Part shown: positions 1 through 8,669 of the stretch, piece after piece
How positions within the stretch are numbered: position 1 is the first letter of the stretch
How the letters are laid out: each line of letters begins with the position of its first letter
Source of the DNA: Actinomycetota bacterium
GTDB taxonomy: Bacteria; Actinomycetota; Thermoleophilia; Solirubrobacterales; Solirubrobacteraceae
Reading direction: 5' to 3'
Length of the DNA: 43,896 bases
Assembly: GCA_016781085.1 (NCBI GenBank)
Contig: JADDQZ010000054.1
Span: 1 to 43,896 of the forward strand
Position numbers and translations under genes: made by a program
The notes under the pieces: generated by a model
What the model saw: only the letters and a program-made list of their open reading frames with translations
Database searches by the model: none
Told to the model about the DNA's origin: nothing

Positions 1-31
1 GCGACCTGACGCTTGAGCTCAAAACTCTCAG

Positions 32-108
32 GCGCCTCGTGCACAACGAGGCGCAGGGGTGTGACGATTTGATGTCGCATAGCGACCATTAATCGACACA
101 CCCCCCTG
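32..108. other. Two adjacent strong hairpins, possible structured RNA or terminator
   Basis: The first hairpin is perfect: a 9-bp stem pairs 32-40 with 46-54 around a 5-base loop. The second is longer: 54-69 pairs with 91-108 with one mismatch and a two-base bulge. Inside its loop lies another perfect 5-bp stem (74-78 with 82-86, loop ATA). No T-run follows on the plus strand. Such dense folding fits a terminator pair for a gene left of the window, a leader element of the cyclase gene, or the end of a small mobile or repeat unit. The bases between 109 and 233 hold no feature I recognise and presumably include the promoter of the cyclase gene. Confidence 0.45.
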
Positions 109-233
109 GATATGGCGTCGTAGGCGGGTGCTGCGGCCCGCCCGACTTCCGGCGCGTACTTCGGCGACAACGTGGTGGCGAAATAGCAGCCGCGACCTTT
201 TCTCGGCACTGCGCCGTAGATTCAGCCGCTGAA

Positions 234-1253
234 ATGCCGCCTTCTTCCATCCTCAGCGCCGCTCTCGACGCCTATCGCCGCAGCGGGGCAGACCTGCCCT
301 TCGGCGATCCAATCCGCCCTCACGGAATCGCGATGGAGGGTTATTACTGGCGTTTCACGGACGTCGGCGCGGGGCGCGTGATCGTCGTGCTGTGCGGCGT
401 CTGCACGCCCAGCGCCGTGGCGCGATCCGGATCTCTGAAGCCTTCCTGGGCGCTTGTCGCACTCGCGTCACACCCGGGCGGCTTCGTACGGCATCGAATC
501 GTGCCGCACGTCGATCTCGGCGAACGCGGCGCTGCCGTCGTCGCGGGATCAGCCTTGAATGCCTCGCCGGACGAGCTGCGCATAGATCTGGGGCCCGACG
601 CTCGCCTCACTGCCCGCATCGCAGAACGTCGTAGATGGCCGCGCCAGCTGTTCGGCGGGCTTGGCGTGGCTCAAAGCGCTCCAAGCCTCGCTCAGTACTG
701 GCACCCACACCTCCTTGGGGCCCAAGCCGACGGCGAGGCGGTTCTCGGCGGCGAGCCGGTTCTGCTCGAAGGAGCCAACGTCTACGCGGAAAAAAACTGG
801 GGCCGCTCATTTCCCGCGCGCTGGTGGTGGGGGCAGGCGCAGGGGTTCGATGGCCATCCCTCGATCTGCGCCGCTTTTGCCGGCGGCCGCATCCAGCTGG
901 GACAACTCTCGGTCGCGCCGACGTCAGTGGTCGTCGCTCTGCCCGGCCGCGTGCTGCAACTCGCGCCCCCACTCGCGTTGACCCGCACACGGGTCGCCCC
1001 AGGCTTCTGGCACGTCCAAGCCCGCTCGGGTGGCGTCAGGGTCGAGCTGGAAGGAGAAGCCCACGAGGCCGTCGCACTTCCCGTTCCGATCGTGGACGAG
1101 CGCCGCGCGGAGATGCGCTCCCAGCAAGCGCTGGCCGGCCGGATGCGCCTTGAAGTCCGTCAGCGCTCGCGGGTGTTGTTTCGCGGCGAGTCACGGCTTG
1201 CCGGACTGGAGCGCGAGGTCTGGGATCCGCTCCACCGCACAAGCGGCGCCTGA
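234..1253 (+). CDS. Tocopherol cyclase-like protein (VTE1 family)
   Basis: The family closes the chromanol ring of tocopherols from prenylated benzoquinols. The clearest signature is around residues 184-205: YAEKNWG, then a tryptophan-rich stretch (FPARWWWGQAQGF). This matches the AEKNWG..FP..W.W block of plant and cyanobacterial tocopherol cyclases. At 339 aa it is shorter than plant VTE1 but close to a minimal cyclase domain. No signal peptide or membrane segment is evident. The start is an ATG just after a stop codon; no strong Shine-Dalgarno is visible. Downstream on the same strand, beyond one opposite-strand gene, lie a VTE3-type methyltransferase and a VTE2-type prenyltransferase, which supports a tocochromanol-like pathway. 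Related bacterial proteins exist with unknown substrates, so family is more certain than substrate. Confidence 0.8.
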   Translation: MPPSSILSAALDAYRRSGADLPFGDPIRPHGIAMEGYYWRFTDVGAGRVIVVLCGVCTPSAVARSGSLKPSWALVALASHPGGFVRHRIVPHVDLGERGAAVVAGSALNASPDELRIDLGPDARLTARIAERRRWPRQLFGGLGVAQSAPSLAQYWHPHLLGAQADGEAVLGGEPVLLEGANVYAEKNWGRSFPARWWWGQAQGFDGHPSICAAFAGGRIQLGQLSVAPTSVVVALPGRVLQLAPPLALTRTRVAPGFWHVQARSGGVRVELEGEAHEAVALPVPIVDERRAEMRSQQALAGRMRLEVRQRSRVLFRGESRLAGLEREVWDPLHRTSGA

Positions 1254-1325
1254 GGTCTGGGCCGGGGCGGCACTCGCCGCGCAACGCAGCATTGCCCGGC
1301 GCCCGCGCGGCTCCCCGCGGCCGCC

Positions 1326-1946
1326 TCAGCCCTGAAGTCCCGTATTGCGCTCGGCACGGCGAACGGCAACCGGCAGAGGTTCGGCCGCGATCACGTCTTG
1401 AAATGGCCCCACCACCCGCCACAGCGCTCGCAGGCGCCGCGCGGCCTGGGCGTCGAGGGCTTCGATTCGCTCCTCGCTTACAAGCTCGGCCCGCCCGGCC
1501 CCGGCCTCACGTACCCAATGGCCGAATATCACCCGCACCGTGCCAGGCTCGTCCCAAGCCCGGAAGTCGTCGCCTCCGCGCAATTCGGGGTAGTCGGTGG
1601 CCTTGGTCCAGATGCGCCCGCAAATCCCGGAGATGGTCCAGTGCGGGCCTTCGTCGAGCAACGTGAAGGGATACGTGCGAAGCAAGTCCCAGAACGTCTG
1701 GTCTTGTTCGAGGCCGGGAATCCGCCAGCGCACGAGGTGGCCGAGCGTCCGTGTATCCGACAATTTCACCGTTTCGGCCGCTTGCCACAGCTGCTCAGGA
1801 GTGGCGTCGGCACTGCGGCTCAGATGTGTCCGCACGGCGGGTTCGGGAATCCAATCGTCGAGCGTTGGTATGCCCGGTTGTCCGGTGGCGCGCTGGAATC
1901 TCGTACGCGGATGGCGGGAGACGTAAGGTGAGCTGATGGGACGCAT
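1326..1946 (-). CDS. SRPBCC/START-like protein of unknown role
   Basis: About 206 aa if the ATG at 1946 is used; a TTG at 1964 in the same frame is an alternative. Features include an N-terminal TLDDWIPEP segment, LWQAAETVKL, LVRWRIPG, and a central pattern (YPFTLLDEGPHW, then ISGICGRIW) typical of small ligand-binding SRPBCC proteins of actinobacteria. The C-terminal LRALWRVVGPF helix fits the long closing helix of that fold. No signal peptide. It is divergent to the methyltransferase gene and their 5' ends overlap (1936-1946), so one promoter region may serve both, or the true start may lie further inside. It lies inside the tocochromanol-like cluster, so a role in handling a hydrophobic quinone is possible but is only inferred from position. 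Confidence 0.6.
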   Translation of the reverse strand: MRPISSPYVSRHPRTRFQRATGQPGIPTLDDWIPEPAVRTHLSRSADATPEQLWQAAETVKLSDTRTLGHLVRWRIPGLEQDQTFWDLLRTYPFTLLDEGPHWTISGICGRIWTKATDYPELRGGDDFRAWDEPGTVRVIFGHWVREAGAGRAELVSEERIEALDAQAARRLRALWRVVGPFQDVIAAEPLPVAVRRAERNTGLQG

Positions 1947-2760
1947 GCGGCTGATCCAGCACAAGAAGGAGGCGTACTGGTTCTACTCCGTACTTTCGCG
2001 CCTGTACGACAAGTTCGTCAATCCCCTGTTCTGGACGGTTCCGATGCGCGAAGCCGCGCTGGATCTCGCAGAACTCGAGATGGGTGGGCTGGAAGTACTC
2101 GACGTCGGGGCTGGTACGGGATTCACCACTGCGGGGATCATTGCGCGCGCCCCCGACACGCAGATCACCATGATTGACCAGAGCCCGCATCAGCTGGCGC
2201 GTTCGCGGGCACGGTTCGCTCTTACGCCCTGCGAGCGCGTCCTCGGCGACGCTGAAGACCTCCCGTTCGCGGACGAGTCGTTCGATCGCTGGGTCTCGGC
2301 CGGCAGCATTGAGTACTGGCCCGAGCCGCAACGTGCGATGAACGAGGCGCATCGCGTGCTCAAGCGAGGCGGCCTCGCGTTGCTGATCGGGCCGCTACGC
2401 CCGGAGCACCCGGTTGCGCGGCGGCTCGCGGACACGTGGATGCTCTTTCCCGAGGAGCACGAGTACCGGGAATGGATGGAGAACGCCGGTTTCGTCGACC
2501 TCCGAACCCGGATCCTGGCGGCGCCCTGGGAGACTGAATCCACAAGTCGGTACGCGATCGCGCTCGCCGGGACCAAGACGGAGCAATCTGCCCCGGCGAT
2601 GCTGGTCGGCGCCAAGCGCGAAAATGCGAACGAGCGGATGACGCCCGTTCGCGCCGCGCGCTTTGCTGCGCGCTTCGGGGTGGGATCGTTGGCGGGGGCC
2701 GCATTCGTCCCGATTGGAGCGGCGCTCATGCTGCGCTCGAAGCTGCGGGAGCGCGCGTAA
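1936..2760 (+). CDS. MPBQ/MSBQ methyltransferase-like, plant VTE3 type
   Basis: SAM-dependent class I methyltransferase. In plants this family methylates 2-methyl-6-phytyl- or solanesyl-benzoquinol on the way to tocopherol and plastoquinone. The resemblance to plant VTE3 is strong: IQHKKEAYWFY (7-17), motif I VLDVGAGTGFTT (54-65), MIDQSPHQLA (79-88), GDAEDLPF (104-111), SAGSIEYWPEPQR (121-133) and WMLFPEEHEYREW (168-180). A hydrophobic stretch near 244-265 looks like a C-terminal membrane anchor, which plant VTE3 also has. Start at ATG 1936 follows a good AAGGTGA Shine-Dalgarno. The prenyltransferase gene starts 7 bases after its stop, so the two are probably co-translated. Plant VTE3 is known to be of archaeal rather than cyanobacterial type, so finding that type here is notable. 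Confidence 0.85.
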   Translation: MGRMRLIQHKKEAYWFYSVLSRLYDKFVNPLFWTVPMREAALDLAELEMGGLEVLDVGAGTGFTTAGIIARAPDTQITMIDQSPHQLARSRARFALTPCERVLGDAEDLPFADESFDRWVSAGSIEYWPEPQRAMNEAHRVLKRGGLALLIGPLRPEHPVARRLADTWMLFPEEHEYREWMENAGFVDLRTRILAAPWETESTSRYAIALAGTKTEQSAPAMLVGAKRENANERMTPVRAARFAARFGVGSLAGAAFVPIGAALMLRSKLRERA

Positions 2761-2767
2761 AAGCGCG

Positions 2768-3709
2768 ATGAGCACGGTCGCGGGCGCAATGGCGTTGCCG
2801 AAACGGGCGCGCGGCTTGCGGGTGCTGTGGCGCTTTTCGCGCCCGCACACGGTCATCGGGACGACTTTGAGCGTCGTCGCCTTGTGGCTCATAACGTTGA
2901 CGAACACTGAAGGAAGCCTTACGGCCGCCCGTCTGGGGGACTTGGCGCTGACTCTTTTGGCCGCCTACGCCGTCAACGTCTTCATCGTCGGTATCAATCA
3001 GATCGAAGACGTCGACATCGATCGGGTCAACAAGCCGTTTCTGCCGATCGCTGCGGGTGATCTCTCACTGCGGGTGGCTTGGTGGATCGTTGGTGTGTCA
3101 GCCGCCCTTCCGGTGCTGATGGCGCTCACGCAGGGTGTCATCGAGGTCGTTTCCGTGATGACCGCACTACTCGTCGGCGCGGCCTATTCCGTGCCCCCGA
3201 TTCGCCTGAAACGGCACGCCGGCTTGGCGATGTTCGCCATATCAGGAGTGCGCTCGATCGTCGTCAACCTCGGTGTCTCGCTGCACTTTGCACTGACGTA
3301 CGGTGCGGACCCCGTAATCGCACCGTCGGTGATTGCGCTCACGCTGTTCGTGATCCCTTTCAGCGTTGCCATCGCGATCCTCAAGGACGTGCCCGATCTA
3401 GAAGGCGATCGGCGGTTCCAGATCGCCACCTACACGGTCCGGCTGGGTCCCGAGCGGGTGATGCGGCTTGGTTTGGCGGCGCTGACCACCGCTTACCTCG
3501 GCATGGCGATTCTCGGCGCCTGGCTGCTGCCCGACGTCCAACCCGCGCTGTTCGTCGCCGCTCACCTGGCCGCACTCGCCTTGCTCTGGCGTTGGGCTTC
3601 GCGCGTCGATTGCCGAAACCCCCATGAGTGCACCACCTTTTACATGCGGATTTGGAAGCTCTTCTTCCTCGAGTACGTCCTCGTGCCTGTCGCCGTGCTC
3701 GCCGCCTAA
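2768..3709 (+). CDS. Homogentisate phytyltransferase-like, UbiA family (VTE2)
   Basis: Membrane prenyltransferase expected to join a prenyl diphosphate to homogentisate, the committed step of tocochromanol synthesis. Seen: SRPHTVIGTTLS (24-35), the first Asp-rich motif NQIEDVDIDRVNKP (77-90), the second KDVPDLEGD (206-214), and a C-terminal YMRIWKLFFLEY block, all characteristic of HPT/VTE2 rather than UbiA or MenA. About eight or nine hydrophobic segments. I chose ATG 2768, 313 aa, because the longer frame from 2663 overlaps the methyltransferase and lacks family similarity; ATG 2789 is another option. It forms a two-gene unit with the methyltransferase. Which prenyl donor and acceptor are used cannot be read from sequence. 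Confidence 0.85.
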   Translation: MSTVAGAMALPKRARGLRVLWRFSRPHTVIGTTLSVVALWLITLTNTEGSLTAARLGDLALTLLAAYAVNVFIVGINQIEDVDIDRVNKPFLPIAAGDLSLRVAWWIVGVSAALPVLMALTQGVIEVVSVMTALLVGAAYSVPPIRLKRHAGLAMFAISGVRSIVVNLGVSLHFALTYGADPVIAPSVIALTLFVIPFSVAIAILKDVPDLEGDRRFQIATYTVRLGPERVMRLGLAALTTAYLGMAILGAWLLPDVQPALFVAAHLAALALLWRWASRVDCRNPHECTTFYMRIWKLFFLEYVLVPVAVLAA

Positions 3710-3784
3710 GTGCCCCGACCGACATACGATGCTCATCCCCGACGCGATTCACGCTGTCCGGCTGCGCGCGCCGACGCCGTTCCC

Positions 3785-5002
3785 CTAGGGGTTGGTGATC
3801 TCGACTCGGCCGTCGCTTGACACGCCAAGCGTGCGGTTTCCGCGCAAGAGCTCCAGCAGCTCGGCGCCCACCAGCTCACGCCGCCAGCCGCTCAGCGTGC
3901 GGACTGCTGGCTCGGCGAGGCCGCGGCGCACGCACGCCACGATCGGGCTGAGATCGGCGCGGGCGGCAATCAGCTCGTAAGCCAGTCCCGCTTCCAAAGC
4001 GCGCTGACGGACCAGCGCTTCGGCCAGCGCGATCACCGGGCCGTCTCCTTGATCGTTGGCGACCCGGTCCTCTTTCTCGACTTGCAGCGGTGGTGCGGCA
4101 TGGCCGCGCTCGATCGCGGCGACGATGTCCTTTCCACGGCGGCGAACCACGTCGGGATTGATGCCGCGGATGGCGTTCATCGCCTTGACGTCGCGCGGCT
4201 GGCGCTTGATCAGCTCCAGCAGTGTGGGGTCGCGGACGATCGAGCCGACGGGGCGGTCCTCGCACCGGGCGGTTTCCTCGCGCCACGCCGCCAGCTCCTG
4301 AGCGACCGCGCGGTCGCGCGCGCTCAAGCCAAGCGCCCGCGGAAGCCGTCGCCAAACTTCCTGGGCGTTGCGCTCATCGCTGGCTTCGGCCAGCACCAGG
4401 CATTCTTCACGTGCCCATTCCAGCCGGCCGGTGTTCTGGAGCCGCTGCTTGATCTCGTCGGAAAGCGCGAGCAAGTGCTCGACATCCTCGCGGGCGTAGC
4501 TCAACTGCTCTTCACTCAGTGGCCGGGCGTCCCAGCGCGTGAAGGAGGCGGTCTTGTTCAAACGCACGCCGAGCACGTCCGCGAGCAAGTTGCCGTAACC
4601 GGCCTGGGCGGCGAAGCCGGCGAAGCCCGCCGCCACTTGTGTGTCGAAGACGTTGTTGATGTCCGTGTTCCACTCGCGCCGCAGGATCGCCACGTCCTGG
4701 CGTCCGGCGTGCAGCACGATCTCCACTTCGGGATCCGCGAGCACCTCGGCCAGCGGAGAGAAATCCTCGTCGTCGGTGATGGGATCGAGCACGACGATCT
4801 CGTTTGACACCGCCAATTGGATCAGGCAGAGAAGCGGCTTGTAGCGGCCCTCCGGCATGAACTCGGTGTCGATGCCGACCCGCCCTTCCTCACGGGCGCG
4901 CTGGGCGAGCCGGGCTACCTCAGACACGCGCGGACCGCAAGTCGTGCGCTGAGCGCGAGCGCTGGTCGTATCCGCGAGAAGAGGGGAACACCGCCGCGAC
5001 AT
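3785..5002 (-). CDS. rnd: Ribonuclease D-like 3'-5' exonuclease with HRDC domain
   Basis: DEDDy-type exonuclease. Numbered from ATG 5002 (405 aa): Exo I IDTEF with D45 and E47, Exo II with D103 in LHAGRQD, Exo III YAREDV with Y169 and D173. An HRDC-like helical region (DPTLLELIKRQPRD) follows, used in RNA binding in this family. The open frame reaches back to 5116, but that part overlaps the divergent SDR gene and shows no family similarity. A GTG near 4930 directly before the domain is a further possible start. Likely role is tRNA 3' trimming or general RNA turnover. It converges on the prenyltransferase gene with a 75-base gap. Confidence 0.85.
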   Translation of the reverse strand: MSRRCSPLLADTTSARAQRTTCGPRVSEVARLAQRAREEGRVGIDTEFMPEGRYKPLLCLIQLAVSNEIVVLDPITDDEDFSPLAEVLADPEVEIVLHAGRQDVAILRREWNTDINNVFDTQVAAGFAGFAAQAGYGNLLADVLGVRLNKTASFTRWDARPLSEEQLSYAREDVEHLLALSDEIKQRLQNTGRLEWAREECLVLAEASDERNAQEVWRRLPRALGLSARDRAVAQELAAWREETARCEDRPVGSIVRDPTLLELIKRQPRDVKAMNAIRGINPDVVRRRGKDIVAAIERGHAAPPLQVEKEDRVANDQGDGPVIALAEALVRQRALEAGLAYELIAARADLSPIVACVRRGLAEPAVRTLSGWRRELVGAELLELLRGNRTLGVSSDGRVEITNP

Positions 5003-5072
5003 TACCGATGGCGGAGTGCCGCCGCGCCGCGCGAGGTGACGAAGGCTGCATGTGTGGGTAACGGACGACGCG

Positions 5073-5864
<792 letters not shown>

Positions 5865-5950
5865 CTTAGCCGGCTCGCTCTAGAGAGCTTGCCATGGGAT
5901 CGCAGGGATCGATTGCACGATGGTGGTTATGGGCTCAGTGACCGCCAGGC

Positions 5951-6558
5951 TCAACGAATAAGCACCGGCGTGCCGACCGGAACGCGGGGATAGAGATCCT
6001 TGACGTCGGACACGGTCATCCGGATGCAGCCGTGCGTACGTGAAGGCGCCGGTCAACGTCCTGCAAGAACGCGTCGAGCGAGTCCGCGCGGTACGTGACG
6101 GCCAGAGAGGTCGACACGGGTACCGACGCGGCGCCCGGCGAAATGGCGGTCACGGCTGCCCCTGCCTTGTAGGCGCGCACCGCTGATCGGCGCGCGTCGT
6201 ACTTGAGCCGAATCGAGCGCGTCTTCAGCCGGAAGGTCCGCCCTCCCGCTTCGAGACGGATGTCTTTCGCGAGCACAGGGTTGGCAACGGTCCTGAGCTT
6301 CACTTGGGCCTGCCGGACGGTTAGTCCGCCGACGTTGATCCCGCCGGCCGTTACGCCGGGGGCAATGCGCGGAGGACCGGTGGGCGTTGGGGTAGGTGCC
6401 GGCGTTGGCGTCGGCGCTGGTGAGGGCGTGGCGCCGGGGTGCGTGGCGCAAAGGCTGAAATGCAAGCAAGCTGCGGTGTTTGTTGGAAGAAACGACCGCG
6501 GGTGACAACGTTCAGGCGCATCGGGGCCCCAGTCGCGTAGCGCTCTCGACCCGCCCAC
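5951..6558 (-). pseudogene. L,D-transpeptidase relic with most of the catalytic domain deleted
   Basis: The upstream part, read on the minus strand, has a Pro/Thr-rich spacer (PSPAPTPTPAPTPT) followed by a VanW-type peptidoglycan-binding domain (IAPGVTAGGINVGGLTVRQA). That frame stops at about 6016. In another frame the sequence continues with SRTHGCIRMTVSDVKDLYP and ends VGTPVLIR at a TGA (5951-5953). This is the active-site Cys motif (HGCIRM) and the end of a YkuD L,D-transpeptidase. Roughly 100 or more residues that should lie between the two parts are absent, and the junction near 6040-6055 is out of frame. No convincing signal peptide remains in any frame. An intact protein would cross-link peptidoglycan outside the membrane; this copy should be dead. 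Confidence 0.75.
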
Positions 6559-6594
6559 AAAATCGGTCCGGCGCCGGCTTTAACTTTCACGCCC

Positions 6595-7566
6595 ATGCCG
6601 GTGCACCATTTCGTCGACGGTCAAGAGATCGACCAAGTCCTGGTCGTGCGTGACCGTGAGTTGCGGTCCGGCGGAGATGGTCGCGCTTACCTACGGCTCA
6701 CGCTGTCGGATCGAACTGGCTCTGTCTCAGCCGTGCTGGCGGACCAGCTTCAAGAGGCCGAAGGGTTATGTCTCAAAGGAACGCCGGTGCGCGTCAACGG
6801 TCGTTTTCGCGTCGACGCCCGTTACGGCCCGCAAATATTGATCGAGTCGGTGCGCGCGCCTGCTCCGGGTGAAGTGCACGTCGATGCGCTCGTCCACGGG
6901 CCGCCGCGCTCCGTCGAGCAGATGGAGCGTGACTTGCGCGAGCTGATCGCAACGGTGCAGAACGCCCACCTGCGCGAGCTCTTGGACCGTGTCTTCGCGC
7001 CGAGCTCGCCGGTGTGGGAAAGCTTTCGCGATGCCCCCGCCGCGAAACACTTCCACCAGGCCTATCGTCACGGCCTACTGGAGCATTCCCTCACCGTCGG
7101 TCAAGCGGTGTCGGCAATTTCTGCCACTTTTCCCGGCATCGACCGTGACGTGGCCGTGACCGGAGCTCTCATCCACGACATCGGCAAGCTCGAGGCCTAC
7201 ACGTCCGATGCGATGGCGATCGACATGACCGACGCGGGAAAGTTGCAGGGAGAAATCCCCCTGGGCTACTACCGGATCCGTCGGCTTATCGAAGACATAC
7301 CGGACTTCGAGCCGAGGCTCGCGACCGCTGTGTTGCACATCATCCTCAGTCATCACGGCTTGCTCGAGCATGGTTCGCCCGTGATTCCGTGCACGCGAGA
7401 AGCCACGCTTGTGCACATGATCGACAATCTGGGCGGTCGCCTGGGCTCCTTCGACCGCCTCGAGCGCGAGTTGCCCAACGGCAGTGAGTGGTCTCGTTTT
7501 GACCGGGCAATCGGCGGGGGCGCGTATTTCGGCTCCCATCGCCCTGAAGAGCGCCAAGCCGCCTGA
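6595..7566 (+). CDS. YhaM-like 3'-5' exoribonuclease (OB fold plus HD domain)
   Basis: 323 aa. Residues 1-90 look like an OB-fold nucleic-acid-binding domain (ELRSGGDGRAYLRLTLSDRT). Residues 145-300 are an HD phosphohydrolase domain with HGLLEHSLTV, the metal-binding HD pair at 194-195 in ALIHDIGKLEAYT, and SHHGLLEHGSP. This order is that of the YhaM/CBF1 family, which trims RNA and single-stranded DNA in Bacillus. Only 38 bases separate its stop from the egtB start, so co-transcription is possible without an obvious functional link. The upstream neighbour is the transpeptidase relic on the other strand. Confidence 0.8.
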   Translation: MPVHHFVDGQEIDQVLVVRDRELRSGGDGRAYLRLTLSDRTGSVSAVLADQLQEAEGLCLKGTPVRVNGRFRVDARYGPQILIESVRAPAPGEVHVDALVHGPPRSVEQMERDLRELIATVQNAHLRELLDRVFAPSSPVWESFRDAPAAKHFHQAYRHGLLEHSLTVGQAVSAISATFPGIDRDVAVTGALIHDIGKLEAYTSDAMAIDMTDAGKLQGEIPLGYYRIRRLIEDIPDFEPRLATAVLHIILSHHGLLEHGSPVIPCTREATLVHMIDNLGGRLGSFDRLERELPNGSEWSRFDRAIGGGAYFGSHRPEERQAA

Positions 7567-7604
7567 AGACGGCCGAGCGCTTCGGGCGCTGGTACCTTGC
7601 GCCC

Positions 7605-8669
7605 GTGCCTGAGGGCTTGAAAGAGGCGATGCAAGCGGCTCGCAGCCGCACGCTGGGCCTCGTCGCACACCTGAGCGACGAGGAGTTCGAGCGTCCCGCT
7701 GCGGCGTTCTTCGGGCCACTGGTCTGGGATCTGGGTCACATCGCCGCGTACGAGGACCTCTGGCTCAATCACCGACTGGCAGGGCGGCCACTGCGTCGCC
7801 CCGAGCTCGCGGAGCTCTACGACGCGTTTGAGACGCCGCGCGCCGTGCGCGGCGAGGCGACGCTGCTCAAAGGCCCGGCTCTCATGGATTACCTAGAAGC
7901 CGTAAGGGCCGATTCATCGACTGTTGCGCTCGGCGACGGCGCGTTGCACGAGCTCGTGCTCCGACACGAACTCCAGCACAACGAGACGATGCTGCAGGCC
8001 ATGGCGGTCATGGGCCGGCTTCCGGAGACCTGTGGAACGCCTGCCGCCCGGGCCACGCCACTCGAACTAGCTTCCGTGGATGGCGCCGATGTGGTCATCG
8101 GGGCGGGCGACGATTGCTTTGCCTACGACAACGAGCGTCCGCAACATGTCCGTCGAGTGGACGGGTTTCGAATCGCCCGCCGGCTTTCCAGCAACCGCGA
8201 GTGGGTTGCCTGGGCCGACGCGGGCGGCTATCAGTCCCCTCACCACTGGTCCGGGGCTGGCTGGCAATGGCGGTCCGAGAACGGGATCGATGACCACGCA
8301 GGCGCGCGGACCGGTGATCCCGATACGGCCGTGACGCATGTTTCCTACTTCGAAGCGGAAGCCTTTGCGGCGGCGTCGAGTGCCCGCCTGCCGTCCGAGT
8401 TCGAGTGGGAAAGCGCGGCGCAAGCCAACGTCCTTGAGGGAATCGGCGACGCCTGGGAGTGGACCAGCTCGCCGTTCACCGGCTATCCCGGCTTTCGCGC
8501 CCACCCTTACCGCGAGTATTCGGAAGTCTTTTTCGGAGACGCTTACCGCGTGCTGCGCGGTTGGTCGTGCGTCACAGCCGACCGCATTCGTTGCACAACG
8601 TTCCGCAATTGGGATCTGCCGCAGCGCCGGCACCTCTTTGCCGGAGTACGCCTGGCGGGAGATGCCTAA
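7605..8669 (+). CDS. egtB: EgtB-like hercynine sulfoxide synthase
   Basis: Non-heme iron enzyme that joins hercynine to gamma-glutamylcysteine or cysteine with O2 during ergothioneine synthesis. Residues 1-150 form a DinB-like domain with the likely iron ligands H45 (WDLGHIAAYEDLW) and H121/H125 in HELQHNE, the conserved HxxxHxE pattern. Residues 160-354 are an FGE-sulfatase-type domain ending RCTTFRNWDLPQRRHLFAGVRLA. It is shorter than mycobacterial EgtB (about 430 aa). Start is GTG 7605. Its stop codon directly abuts the GTG of egtD, so they are translationally coupled. egtA, egtC and egtE are not in the window. Confidence 0.88.
   Translation: MPEGLKEAMQAARSRTLGLVAHLSDEEFERPAAAFFGPLVWDLGHIAAYEDLWLNHRLAGRPLRRPELAELYDAFETPRAVRGEATLLKGPALMDYLEAVRADSSTVALGDGALHELVLRHELQHNETMLQAMAVMGRLPETCGTPAARATPLELASVDGADVVIGAGDDCFAYDNERPQHVRRVDGFRIARRLSSNREWVAWADAGGYQSPHHWSGAGWQWRSENGIDDHAGARTGDPDTAVTHVSYFEAEAFAAASSARLPSEFEWESAAQANVLEGIGDAWEWTSSPFTGYPGFRAHPYREYSEVFFGDAYRVLRGWSCVTADRIRCTTFRNWDLPQRRHLFAGVRLAGDA

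Noticed and set aside
3-92. Open frame that could be the C-terminal end of a gene left of the window (DLTLELKTLRRLVHNEAQ...)
   Set aside because: It coincides with the two strong hairpins and has no recognisable family feature; 30 codons are too few to call.
4049-4807. 252-codon plus-strand frame opposite the RNase D gene
   Set aside because: Antisense shadow of a gene with all catalytic DEDD residues; no independent motif or ribosome site.
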